Shown: positions 55,160 to 64,000 of the stretch, in pieces
How the letters are laid out: every line of letters begins with the position of its first letter
Numbering within the stretch: position 1 is the stretch's first letter
Source of the DNA: Thozetella sp. PMI_491
Taxonomy: Eukaryota; Ascomycota; Sordariomycetes; Chaetosphaeriales; Chaetosphaeriaceae
Direction: 5' to 3'
Assembly: GCA_021432635.1 (NCBI GenBank)
Contig: MU270015.1
Coordinates: 133,211-197,210 of the forward strand
Length of the DNA: 64,000 nucleotides
Translations under genes and position numbers: made by a program
Notes under the pieces: generated by a model
Database searches by the model: none
What the model was told of the DNA's origin: nothing
Seen by the model: only the letters and a program-made list of their open reading frames with translations

Positions 55160-56903
55160 ATGGGCTTTACAGCGAAGAGCCTTTATGTGGCCGCCGTAGC
55201 CGGCGGTACCGCGGCTGTGGCTACCTGCTCCCGCCCAGTGAACTGCGCGACGGCCGCAGTCTCGATACCCAGCTCGGTGGTCGTGTCCGCCGACTACCAC
55301 AAGGCCGGCGAGGTGATTGCGCTGCCGAACACGGTGCCGTCGTGCGGCGGGCCGACCTACTCCGTCAACGTGACCAGCGATCTCTGCCGGATCGTGGTTA
55401 ACGTGTCGACAAGCGCCACTAGCTCCGTCCGGCTGGACGCCTGGCTACCCAGGGACTGGAATGGGCGATTCCTGGCGACGGGGACGGGCGGCGAGGGCGG
55501 GTGCATCGACTACCTCACCATGCAGAACGGAGCGCAGCTGGGGTTTGCAGCTTTTGGGACCAACGCCGGCCACGACGGCCAGACGGGCTTCGACTTCTTC
55601 CTGAACCAGCCCGAGGTGATCGAAGACTTCGGTCACCGGTCCATCCACGTCGAGGCCGAGGCGGGCAAGCAGCTCGTGAGCCAGTACTACGGCCGCAGTG
55701 CCACGAAAAGCTACTATCAGGGCTGCAGCACCGGTGGCCGACAGGGGTTCCAAGAGGCGCACCTGTATCCTGATGACTTCGACGGGATCCTGGTCGGCTC
55801 GCCCGGCATCGACTGGCTGCACATCGTGTCCTCCAAGGGGATCATGGCGCGGCGCATCGGGTGGCCATACCTTGACTCTCCCGCCTACGTTCGGCCCGAG
55901 CAGTGGACGGCCATCGTAGCAAAACAAATCGAGTTGCTGGATCCCCTTGACGGCATCACCGACGGCATCATTGACGACCCGACGAGCCATCGTTTCGACC
56001 CCGAGATCCTGGCGTGTGGCACAGGTGTCCTTGACAGCTCGGTCTGCCTCACACCGGGCCAGGTTGATTCCGTACGCGCGGCATACCTCCCCATTGCCAA
56101 CACCGCAGGGCGTATCGTGTACCCCTCGTTCGAGCTCGGCTCCAATACCGATGTATTCTCGGCGAACCAGGTGAACGGGAGCGCACAGCTGACATACACC
56201 ATCCTCCAGGTACGTAAAGCCTCTGCCCGTGTTTCCTGCTTGGAGAGGACCCGAGCTAACAAAGAGAAAAGGACTTCTGGCGTGGAGCAGTATACAACGA
56301 CTCCACTTGGACACCTACCAACTTCAACGAGACAGATATGGACTTTGCCATGGCGATCAACCCCGGCGGCGTCAATGCGGGCGAGACGGATCTCTCTGTG
56401 TTCCACGCCCGCGGCGGCAAGATCCTCTCGTTTCACGGCCGCAACGACCCGACGGTCACGTCGGCGCTGTCGATGCAGTACTTCTCAGGGGTGCAAGCAG
56501 CATCAAACTTCACGCTGGACGAGGTCCACTCTTTCTACCGACTCTTCTTCATCCCCGGCATGCATCACTGTTCCGGTGGCCCGGGGGCATGGAATATCGG
56601 GCAGTCATACCCGCTGGACACCACGAAGCTCGATCCGACGAGCAACATCTTGCTGGCTTTGGTAGAGTGGGTGGAACAGGGCAAGGCGCCCGAGTCTATT
56701 ATCGGTGCCAAGTATGAGAACGATGACATCCGGCAAACCATCACGGCGCAGCGAAGTAGGTTCCACTTCTGGCGAGCGAACTACTTGTGCAGATTAAGCT
56801 AATATACACAGGGCATTGCGTATACCCATACCGGAGCAAGTGGGATGGGAAGAACCCTAGCAACGACTCGGCCAGCTGGGAGTGCGTCGCCCCTGGGCGC
56901 TAG
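55160..56903 (+). CDS. faeB: feruloyl esterase / tannase-family secreted esterase
   Basis: Three exons, 55160-56209, 56272-56755 and 56812-56903. Introns of 62 and 56 bases; the second restores the family C-terminus. About 540 residues. A short hydrophobic leader (LYVAAVAGGTAAVATC) suggests secretion. The tannase-family fold shows the GCSTGGRQGFQEA nucleophile elbow (Ser in C-S-T-G-G), the acid site in HGRNDPTV and the His in GMHHCSGGPGAW. The Cys beside Ser and the Cys beside His are the characteristic disulfide pair. DPLDGITDGIIDDPTSH is the calcium-binding loop. The family cleaves ferulic, p-coumaric or gallic acid esters of plant cell-wall polysaccharides or tannins. Type B feruloyl esterase is favoured over tannase by general resemblance, but substrate cannot be settled by eye. 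Exon 3 ends with HCVYPYRSKWDGKNPSNDSA. Confidence 0.88.
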
Positions 56904-57150
56904 CCTCCCACCCAGTACGCGGGCCGACCTCCTGTAGGGCCGTAATCGTACCCCGGCTATCTGCGCTCCCGGATTTATGGCAGGATGGGTGGGTGTGTGA
57001 GTTGTGGCCAGGCGAAACCCGTGTTCCCAAGCTGTCGATAGCCGGCAGAGGAGCAAGCCGGCGGTTGGTGGACGGGAGGCCGGCCCGGGTGGTGATTGAC
57101 GATAGCAAAGCTACTTAATTCATGCGTGCACGGCACTTCAGCATAGTAAC

Positions 57151-58086
57151 TCAGCGATGCCAAATCGGCATGCCGGGCTGCCAGTCCCTCTGCTTGTGCA
57201 CGATGAGCACGTCCGTCTCGGAGCCCTCCCGGCCGTTGATCATGTCGATGCTGGTGTAGACGGTGTAGCCGAAGGCCTCGAGGGTCTGGAGCATACCCAG
57301 CAGCATGAGGCGCGACGTGACCGTCTCGACGCCCGACGCGAGCCAAGGCGTGCCGTGGAACTTGATCTTGAGCCGGCCGTTGGCGAGCTCGGACTCGGAC
57401 ACGGCGCCGCCGAAGGTCTGCACCAGCGCCTGCGCGAGCTCTGCCGATGGCGCGCCGATCACCTTGAGCTTGCTCCACGAGTCGAACGAGATGCTTAGCC
57501 AATGACACTCGGGAGGGACCGGAGCTTGGTGACGGAAGATTAGAGAGTCTAGTGGTGCATCAGCATTGTCTTCGCCGCGCTGGCGTTGCCCTCTTGGCTA
57601 GGGGTTCATTCGACCTATGTAGCGGAGGGGGCTGCCTATACCTTTGTCGGCCTCCTTCTTGCTCATATCTACGGCCGCCGAAATGACCCAGCCGCGGTTA
57701 TACAGAGTCTCGAACAGGCGGAGCATTAAATAGCGGGCGTCGTCGTCGCCGTGGGCGCTGTAGGCCCAGGGGTAGCCGTTGAGCTTGAACTCGCGGGCGG
57801 GGCCGTAGGGGCCCTCGGCCTGTAGCCCGCGAGGCCAGATGGTCTGGAGGACCTGGCGGATGATGTGGACGTCGTTGGCCGGGAAGTTGATGCAGCGCAG
57901 CAGGTCGTGCTGGTTCAGTGTGAGGCACGCGAACTGGGTGCGGAACGCCGGCGCCGCGCTGCTGGAGGCTACTGCGGCCGGGCGCCGGGGCGTGTTGGGC
58001 AAATTGGCCTGCGCGTACGACGGCGGCTCGCCCACGTCCTCGTTCTCTGCAGGCGGGGCGGGGAGCTTCTTGTCGGGGGATCCCAT
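57151..58086 (-). CDS. conserved-type fungal protein of unknown function
   Basis: Exons 58086-57642 and 57548-57151, with a 93-base intron (GTATAG donor, CTAG acceptor), giving 280 residues. The open frame extends to 58152 but begins with TTG; the ATG at 58086 (MGSPDKKLPAPPAENEDVGE) is preferred. The N-terminus carries a PPSYAQ motif (a PPxY-type WW-domain or ubiquitin-ligase ligand). Two similar halves are visible. The first has RCINFPANDVHIIRQVLQTI, WAYSAHGDDDARYLMLRLFE and LYNRGWVISAAVDMSKKEAD. The second has LKVIGAPSAELAQALVQTFG, TPWLASGVETVTSRLMLLGM and EAFGYTVYTSIDMINGREGS. The repeated layout suggests a duplicated domain. There is no signal peptide. Function is unknown. Confidence 0.72.
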
Positions 58087-59105
58087 CGCGCACTGTGATA
58101 TCGATCCCGCTCTGGGTCGCGATCGGTGCTGGACAAACTGGGGTAGACTCAACCCACAGACCGACGCGCTGGTCTGGACGATTGGATATGTTGTGAGCTG
58201 TAGTTAGTCGATAGGATGCGCGTCGTGCTTTGTGTAGGTATGCAAAGCAAATGAAGACCAGGATGCAGAGTATGGATGCCCAACAGTCTTTGTATGCTTG
58301 GCAAGTCAGGTCCGGCGTGACCCCTGTCTCGTCGGTATGCCTAGGTCACTTAGCCGGCAGGGCTGGCTGGTCGCGATAGTTATACTTGGAGAAGATTACT
58401 CGAATCTGCCTTCCAAGACATGTAAGCTTTAGCGGGTGTGTGGGGAGGGGACCTTAGGGCGGATATGGGCCGGTTGTCGCACTGTGAGTACTTACTACCG
58501 CCCCAAAAGCCGGTGCCTGGAGGGAGCGAGGGTGGTTCGGCCGGGGCGGTGCGTGCACCGGCGCCTCTCAGCCTCTTTGCCAAGCTCCTCGTGCTTGCCC
58601 CGGGCTGATGTGGGACGGGGCGTCGCAACGCTGTTGGTAGAGCAGATTAGAGCGGCCTAGGTCTAGTTAACATGTAAGGCTTATATTTTCTTCATTCGCT
58701 GTTTAGGTCGACTGTACAGACGCGCTTTATCAGGTGATCAAGCGCGTAAGACTCCATCAATCCTTAGCATCTGTGGTCACCATCTGTGCTTTGCGTCCTG
58801 CAAACCAATGCTGAACATTCCGTGCTTGGCGGCAAACTTGACTTAGTTTTTCTCTCTTCCCAATGAACCAGCTGTCGAAAATGCTGTCGATTCTATGCAG
58901 TCTAGGGAGCGGAGAGGTATGTCCATGCGTTGAAAAAAGTATGTCTCCCATGCAAACCGAATGCGGGCGAGGCGAGCCACCAAACAAAAAGAACCCTATG
59001 CTCGCTCCAACATGCTCTCTCAACTGGCCCCAATTCACCGCCTAGCTAAGATGCCCTGTTCGCCTAGAATGCCATTGCGACCTTATAACCGTCTCTTAGA
59101 CAGCT
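58087..59105. other. intergenic, no supported gene
   Basis: About 1 kb between two minus-strand genes, holding the promoter of the duplicated-domain protein and the 3' flank of the hydrolase. Small frames at 58.4-59.2 kb have no domain. Confidence 0.5.
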
Positions 59106-60137
59106 TTACCCCTCCGTCTCCTGCAGCAGAGACCGCAGGTGCTCGAGCCACAGCTTGGCAAAGGTATGCGACCCATGCCCCCTGGTCGCCTCGCTTATCT
59201 CCAGGACGAGGGCCCGGCCGTTCTTGACTCGGCGGATCCCGTCCTCCAGAATCCGGAGCTCCGGCGGGTTGACCTGGTCGTCTGCCGTGTTGATGGCGAG
59301 CAGCGGGGCCTTGATCTGGTCGAGCAGCGGCCGGGGGTCGTAGTCGAACGACGCGTTGACCTGGTACCACATGTCATTGGCGTCAGCCGTCTCGAGTGCC
59401 GCCGCTATCCTGCGGTCGAGAAACGCATCGGCCGCGTCGCGGTCCGGGCACTCGGCCTGCCACTGGAGCGGTATCGACGACATCCACGTCAGGATGTACA
59501 GCGCGCTCTTAATGCCGTGGACCGGCTGGGATTCATAGTCGCCGTTGTCGTACGCGGGGTCCTCCCGGATCGAGTCCATGATCATCTTGCGCGACATGCG
59601 GTTCCGCCCCGCGATCTGCGTCGGCAGCGAAGCCAGCGGCATGACAGCATCCATGAAGTCCGGGTACATGCCCGCCCAGAGCCACGAGTGCATGCCGCCC
59701 ATGGACGTGCCCATGACCAGCCGCAGGTGGTTCACACCCAGGCCCTCGGTCAGCAGGAGGTGGTCGGCCCGCACCATGTCCCGGTAGCCGTACTTGGGGA
59801 ACCGGGCCCGCAGGCCGTCGCTCGGCTTGCTCGACCGGCCGTGGCCGATGCCGTCGCGGATCACGATGAAGTAGCGCGAGGCGTCGAGGAGCTGGCCCTC
59901 GTTGAACAGCTCGCCGGCGAAGACGTCCCGGAGGAACTGCTCGCCCGAGCCGCCGGTCCCGTGCATGATGTAGACGGCGTTCACGGTCCGGCCCGCGTCA
60001 TTTCGCCGAGGCTGGCCGAAAGTCCGGTAGTGGATTCGCAGCGTCGGCAGTGAGCCGCCGGCCGCGAACTGGAAGTCGGCGATCTCGAAGTCGCCCGGCG
60101 TCGGGGCCGGCCACGCTGCGCCGGAGGGGGCCGCCAT
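59106..60137 (-). CDS. MetX-type alpha/beta hydrolase (homoserine acetyltransferase family)
   Basis: Single exon, 343 residues, ATG at 60137. An early strand with SLPTLRIHYRTFGQP is followed by VYIMHGTGGSGEQFL, an oxyanion-type motif, then VIRDGIGHGRSSKPSDG and GLGVNHLRLVMGTSMGGMHS. The nucleophile is the Ser in GTSMGG. The acid is in LLAINTADDQVNPPEL and the His in RGHGSHTFAKLW, so the catalytic triad is complete. No signal peptide. True homoserine O-acetyltransferases are usually longer and use this fold; shorter fungal members often act as esterases or acyltransferases in secondary or aromatic metabolism. The gene lies between the feruloyl esterase and the Zn2Cys6 regulator. The substrate is unknown. 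Confidence 0.82.
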   Translation of the reverse strand: MAAPSGAAWPAPTPGDFEIADFQFAAGGSLPTLRIHYRTFGQPRRNDAGRTVNAVYIMHGTGGSGEQFLRDVFAGELFNEGQLLDASRYFIVIRDGIGHGRSSKPSDGLRARFPKYGYRDMVRADHLLLTEGLGVNHLRLVMGTSMGGMHSWLWAGMYPDFMDAVMPLASLPTQIAGRNRMSRKMIMDSIREDPAYDNGDYESQPVHGIKSALYILTWMSSIPLQWQAECPDRDAADAFLDRRIAAALETADANDMWYQVNASFDYDPRPLLDQIKAPLLAINTADDQVNPPELRILEDGIRRVKNGRALVLEISEATRGHGSHTFAKLWLEHLRSLLQETEG

Positions 60138-60993
60138 TGTGCCAACGCCCGAGGAGACAGTAGTAGTAGAGAGTTGAGACGGGAGCCCTGGGGGCTAAGT
60201 AAGACCCAGCCGCCAGACATGGCTCCGGGGCCATCGCCATTTTGTAGACGAGGAGGAGCCAAGAGGTCGGCTAGCTGGCTTGGCCCATGTCAGAAATGGA
60301 GCCATCCTAGTCCGCTCGCCCACCGCAGACGCGACATGCCGATACCCGAAGCGGCTGCTGCCACGTCGGCCACCTGCCGAGTGGCCCGCCCTCTATGCCC
60401 AACTCGGGAGGACGGTTGAGGCGGCTGGGCCTGAGTTCCTGCCTAGTTGGACTCCATATATGGCACACTTGCCTCCCCAAAGGTGGAGTTCAGACAGGTG
60501 CGTGGCGCTAGAGGATGGCGGGGAACATCGCTTTATCGTAGGGGACTAGTCAAATTCGCGAGCGCTGTACTACCTCAGCAGTCTCGTCCGCCAATGGAAG
60601 GGATCCGCGCCGAGTAGGGCCGGCTGGAAAGGCTGCAGATGGGCCTCAGAGAGCCGACCGGGTTCGCCCGCTGATGGCCCCGAAGTCCGGTCTGGCGAGT
60701 ACATTCCTCTGGCAAGTGCAGTTGGAGACACGAACCATCGGCTGCCGGTATGCGTGAAGTGGGGGCCAGCTTAACTCCGGTGATAAATCACTAAACATAG
60801 ATAGGGGTCGGCTTTGAGCGTCCCCATTGACAGCCTTGAAAATCAAATTCCTGGGGAAAAAGACAGGCCTAGTCGGAATTGAGTCGAAGTTTGCACCAAG
60901 ACAGAGCTGACGCATGAATTAATGCCCTTGAGCCGAGAGAGCCCAACTCTTTGCATTGCCCAATGGCAGATGAAGGGCATTGTTGCCTCTTCA
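60138..60993. other. intergenic, hydrolase promoter and regulator 3' flank
   Basis: About 860 bases with no supported gene. Frames at 60280-60549 and 60646-60915 have no domain. Confidence 0.5.
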
Positions 60994-63098
60994 TTACCCA
61001 AATACGCTCTCAAATCTGCCACTGGTCATGATATCGAGCCAGTGGCTCCGCTCGGGCGGCACTTCTTTGTCATACGTAAGCCAGATCTCCTCCAGTAGCT
61101 GCTTGGCAACAGCAATAGGCTTCGGCGGCAGGCTCTGCTCGAGTCGGGCCAGGCGCTGCCGGACAAACTCACGCGCTTCCTCTATTTGGCCAGAGCTAGA
61201 GCCCGCCGATGGCAACGAACCTGACACATCCACAGCCTTGTAGAGAGCGCATACATCCCAGGCCTCGTCCCACAGCGGCGGTTCGCTGTCCAAGTCGTCG
61301 AGCCGAGCAGATTCGCGCCTCAGCGCGCTCCCTGCAGATATGCACAGCAGTGGCTGGAGGCAGCGCATCCCGGAGGTGGGAGGGATACTTTTTAGTATCT
61401 CTAGAAGGTGAAGCGTCAATGGAATGAGCCAGCGGTCTTCCGGGACCGAGCCCTCGCCAGCCACCTGGTTCGGGAGCCGCTGCGAAACCAGGTCGGGGAA
61501 AGTTTGATAAAGCTGTATGAGTGAAGATAAACGAAAGGCCTCCGTGGCCTTGTATAGGTGGATTCTCACTTCGCCTTCTTCGCTCAGGGTTTCAACGGAG
61601 GACAGGCCGGGAAGCTTGGCAATGTCGACAGATAAGAGGGCTTCTTCTAGCTCTTTGCCTTCTTGAATGTGCAGCATAGCTTGATACATTACGTTGTAGG
61701 TGGCGTGCGCGCTCTGGCGCCATAGCTTCCGAGACCTTCGACATAGGGTCATGACTTTCCCAAAGAGCGAGATCACGCTGGGGGGCACTCCAGACCATTC
61801 ATGCAGGCAATATTCTTTCGACTTGGCGGGAGGGGTCACCTTCCACTCGAGTAACGCTCGGAAGTCGTCGTCATCGTTGCTCACGATGCTGCGCAACATC
61901 TCCTCATAGATCAGACATCCCCGGAAGAATTCGAGGAGTTCTCGGTCTTCATTTGACAGGTAGCGCGCCCTCATGTCGAGAAGGTCTAGAACGGCCCTCG
62001 CGTTTCGCAGGTACTGGACGCCGAGCTGCCGCGAGTCTATCCAGCCGACCGAGGAGCTCATGCAGAAAAGCGAGACTAGGAGGCCCGCAGGCAGCTTCGA
62101 GACCGCATTAGGCTCCCGGAAGAGCTCGTCTAAGTCTCGTATCAGGGCGCGTGTCGACATTTGAGGAGCTGAGGCGGCGATCTCCTTGATGCTGGGCGAG
62201 TCCAGGGGCAGCCAGGCCGCCGCCATGCTCTGCAGTGAGTAGAACACGGGCCCGGAAGATGTCCATAGCGACGAACACAGCTGGCGAAACGGATTGGACT
62301 TTGAATCTAGGGCGGCCCATGTTCCGCATACCGACTTGAACCAGAACTCTACCAACGAGATGGACGGTTGAAAGAGACTCTGGGCGGGACTGGTGACAAA
62401 TTCGAGTGTTTCGTCCTCTTCTATGCAATCCCGGAGAACTATAATACCATCTCCCGTATCTTGGCTGGTAGAAATGCTTTGGTCTTCTGATTCCGTGATC
62501 CAACTGGAAGGCCCCAAGTCCAACAGTTCGACCAGGGCCCGCTGCGCAGCGCTCGATCCCAACCATTCATTTGCTGATGAGATGTGTTCATCTAGGGCAT
62601 CTGTCCCGATCAGCTGGCCGGAGCCTGCAAGAGCATCGAGCAGTAAGAACTGTGGTTTATCATCTAGGCTATGGAGGATGAGAGGCGACTGCCCCATGGG
62701 AAGCTCTGCGGCGGATGCAGGGCTAGGGTCAGGGGAGAACACGAGGCTGCTGCTTGACAACTCCCTGGTGGCGCGACGGGTTCGCGGTGTGTTTGCGGAA
62801 GCCTTCCGTATTATGGATTCAGAGGCGGCGAACGCGAGCTGAGAGAACTCGGGAGGGTCCGCCGACTTCGGGCCGCCACTGCTCTCGTGCTTGCTGGACC
62901 ACCGAAGCAGCTGCTGATAGCCCGGACAGTTGATACCCCTGCGCGTGCAGTGGAGACAAGATGGCACCGTTTCGTCGCATTTCAGCTACGGACACCAGAC
63001 CGGTTAGCTCACGAACCCGTCGTTGCGGCGCGGGCAAGACGTACACGTTTTCGCTTACAGGCGCTACATCCGGATCGAGATTTGGATTGTCGGTTCAT
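60994..63098 (-). CDS. Zn(II)2Cys6 transcription factor with Fungal_trans_2-type domain
   Basis: Exons 63098-63045 and 62985-60994, with a 59-base intron (GTACGT donor, GCTAACC branch, CGTAG acceptor). 681 residues. Exon 1 is only 18 codons and gives MNRQSKSRSGCSACKRKR. Exon 2 completes the cluster: LKCDETVPSCLHCTRRGINC. The intron falls between the second and third cysteines. A long linker follows with TRRATRELSSSSLVFSPDPS. The C-terminal two thirds resemble the fungal-specific domain of the DUF3468/Fungal_trans_2 group, with VEFWFKSVCGTWAALDSKSN, LYSLQSMAAAWLPLDSPS-like packing, and HLLEILKSIPPTSGMRCLQP near the end. The final helix is RQRLARLEQSLPPKPIAVAK. Sits between a hydrolase and an aldehyde dehydrogenase, all on the minus strand, so pathway-specific control of these neighbours is plausible. 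Confidence 0.85.
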
Positions 63099-63545
63099 GT
63101 CTTGGCGCCGAGGGTCTAGACTGGGAGCAAAAGGCCAAGAGAGCCAGAGTAGTCTGACGGCATGCAGCGCGACCTTTGAGGAGTAGCTACCCCTTATAAA
63201 TGCGGGGGAGGCCCGGAGAGCGGGGGGCTGCTTCACTAAAGCACAGGGCCGGGACGGTGGGCTAGCGTTGATAAGCACCCCGGGCGGAGCGCCTGTGACA
63301 CGAATCTTCGACAGCAACTAACCTAAAAGGGCCACCCACCTTTACTTACCCTCCTCCTCTTTCGGACTCATGTATAAATAGTTTATATAGGTACCTTGGC
63401 ATTCCCAGAGTACTTGGATACCGGGCTACGCTACTCCACGTTGCTCCTAGGTGCTAGTGCTACAGACGCCCTATATCTTGCATAGGGCTGCATCCTCTCG
63501 GGTCGAGCTATAGTGTGTAAGTTGATTCCCACTAACTATAGTCTT
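63099..63545. other. intergenic, regulator promoter
   Basis: About 450 bases between the regulator start and the aldehyde dehydrogenase stop. A TATA-like element for the regulator lies at 63193-63199, and AT-rich words near 63371-63393 may belong to the dehydrogenase 3' flank. Confidence 0.5.
63193..63199 (-). promoter_or_regulatory. TATA-like box of the regulator gene
   Basis: On the minus strand this reads TTATAAG, about 95 bases before the ATG at 63098. Confidence 0.4.
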
Positions 63546-64000
63546 CTACGGCCGCTGGGTCATGTTCACATGGATGGCCTTGATATTGGAGTAAGCTCCC
63601 AGGCCCGCCTCGCCAAGCTCCCTCCCGATCCCGCTCTGCTTGATGCCGCCGAACGGAATCCGCCAGTCGCTGTCGTTGCTCGAGTTGATCCACACCATGC
63701 CGGCCTCGATCTTCCTCGCGACTCGGTGCGCCCTTGTGAGATTCGTCGTGAACAGAGCGCTCCCGAGCCCGTACTGTGTGCCATTTGCTAGCGCAATGGC
63801 TTCCTCCTCGGTCTTGAACCGCGTAATCACCACGAAAGGGCCGAATACTTCCTCCTGGAAGATCCGCATATTTGAGGTCACGCCCGTGAACACGGTAGGT
63901 TCGATGAAGAAGCCTTTACCCAGGGCCTTGAACGGCTCGCCGCCGACCTCCAACTTCGCGCCCTCGGACTTGCCGATATCGACGTAGGACATGACCCTGT
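63546..64000 (-). CDS. aldehyde dehydrogenase, C-terminal part, cut by window edge
   Basis: The frame is open to the last base and continues beyond the window; the stop is TAG at 63548-63546. The visible ~150 residues are the C-terminal quarter of an NAD(P)-dependent aldehyde dehydrogenase: RVMSYVDIGKSEGAKLEVGG, FIEPTVFTGVTSNMRIFQEE, VFGPFVVITRFKTEEEAIAL, ANGTQYGLGSALFTTNLTRA and IPFGGIKQSGIGRELGEAGL. The Glu of QEEVFGP and the GGIKQSGIGRE motif are typical. The catalytic cysteine and the nucleotide-binding region lie outside. The family oxidises aldehydes to acids. With the esterase and regulator nearby, an aromatic or aliphatic aldehyde from ester breakdown is a possible substrate, but this is inference. 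Confidence 0.9.
   Translation of the reverse strand, partial: RVMSYVDIGKSEGAKLEVGGEPFKALGKGFFIEPTVFTGVTSNMRIFQEEVFGPFVVITRFKTEEEAIALANGTQYGLGSALFTTNLTRAHRVARKIEAGMVWINSSNDSDWRIPFGGIKQSGIGRELGEAGLGAYSNIKAIHVNMTQRP

Noticed and set aside
55445-56314. 289-codon minus-strand frame
   Set aside because: Antisense shadow of the feruloyl esterase exon 1.
59139-60053. 304-codon plus-strand frame
   Set aside because: Exactly opposite the hydrolase and rich in Arg/Val/Ala/His as expected for a shadow.
1-64000. CRISPR arrays, operons, prophage
   Set aside because: No spaced direct repeats or bacterial gene organisation; intron-bearing fungal genes throughout.

Overview
This is a filamentous ascomycete window, most consistent with Sordariomycetes. 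The evidence is single-copy eukaryotic genes cut by short introns of about 50-130 bases with GT...AG ends and CTAAC/CTGAC branch sites, GC-rich coding sequence, three Zn(II)2Cys6 regulators, and fungal housekeeping proteins (SNF1 kinase, DNA polymerase epsilon subunit B, Orm1, Vta1, exosome Rrp41). All calls come from reading the sequence. No database search was run, and exon borders were placed by hand from frame and splice signals. No convincing tRNA, rRNA or CRISPR was seen.

1-23 kb is a core region. It holds an F-box-like/LRR protein (-), a CCHC zinc-knuckle protein (-), orm1 (+), a proline-rich GPI-anchored wall protein (+), snf1 (+), a small spliced mitochondrial-type protein (-) that shares a promoter with dpb2 (+), and a 10-base assembly gap.

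23-41 kb holds a seven-exon Zn2Cys6 regulator (-), vta1 (-) diverging from an Mpd1-type disulfide isomerase (+), rrp41 (-), an Asp f 4-like secreted protein (+) and a second Zn2Cys6 regulator (-).

41-51 kb looks accessory. It is gene-poor, with small unrecognised genes, a secreted-protein gene and a degraded effector-like fragment. It is bracketed by two same-orientation copies of a diverged, TIR-bearing, non-coding repeat (42144-42428 and 50197-50432) that resembles a MITE.

51-64 kb holds a fungal zinc-finger regulator (+), a tannase-family feruloyl esterase (+), a conserved two-exon protein (-), a MetX-type alpha/beta hydrolase (-), a third Zn2Cys6 regulator (-) and the 3' end of an aldehyde dehydrogenase (-) cut by the window edge. 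Esterase, hydrolase, regulator and aldehyde dehydrogenase side by side suggest a small catabolic cluster for ester-linked aromatics, but this is inference.
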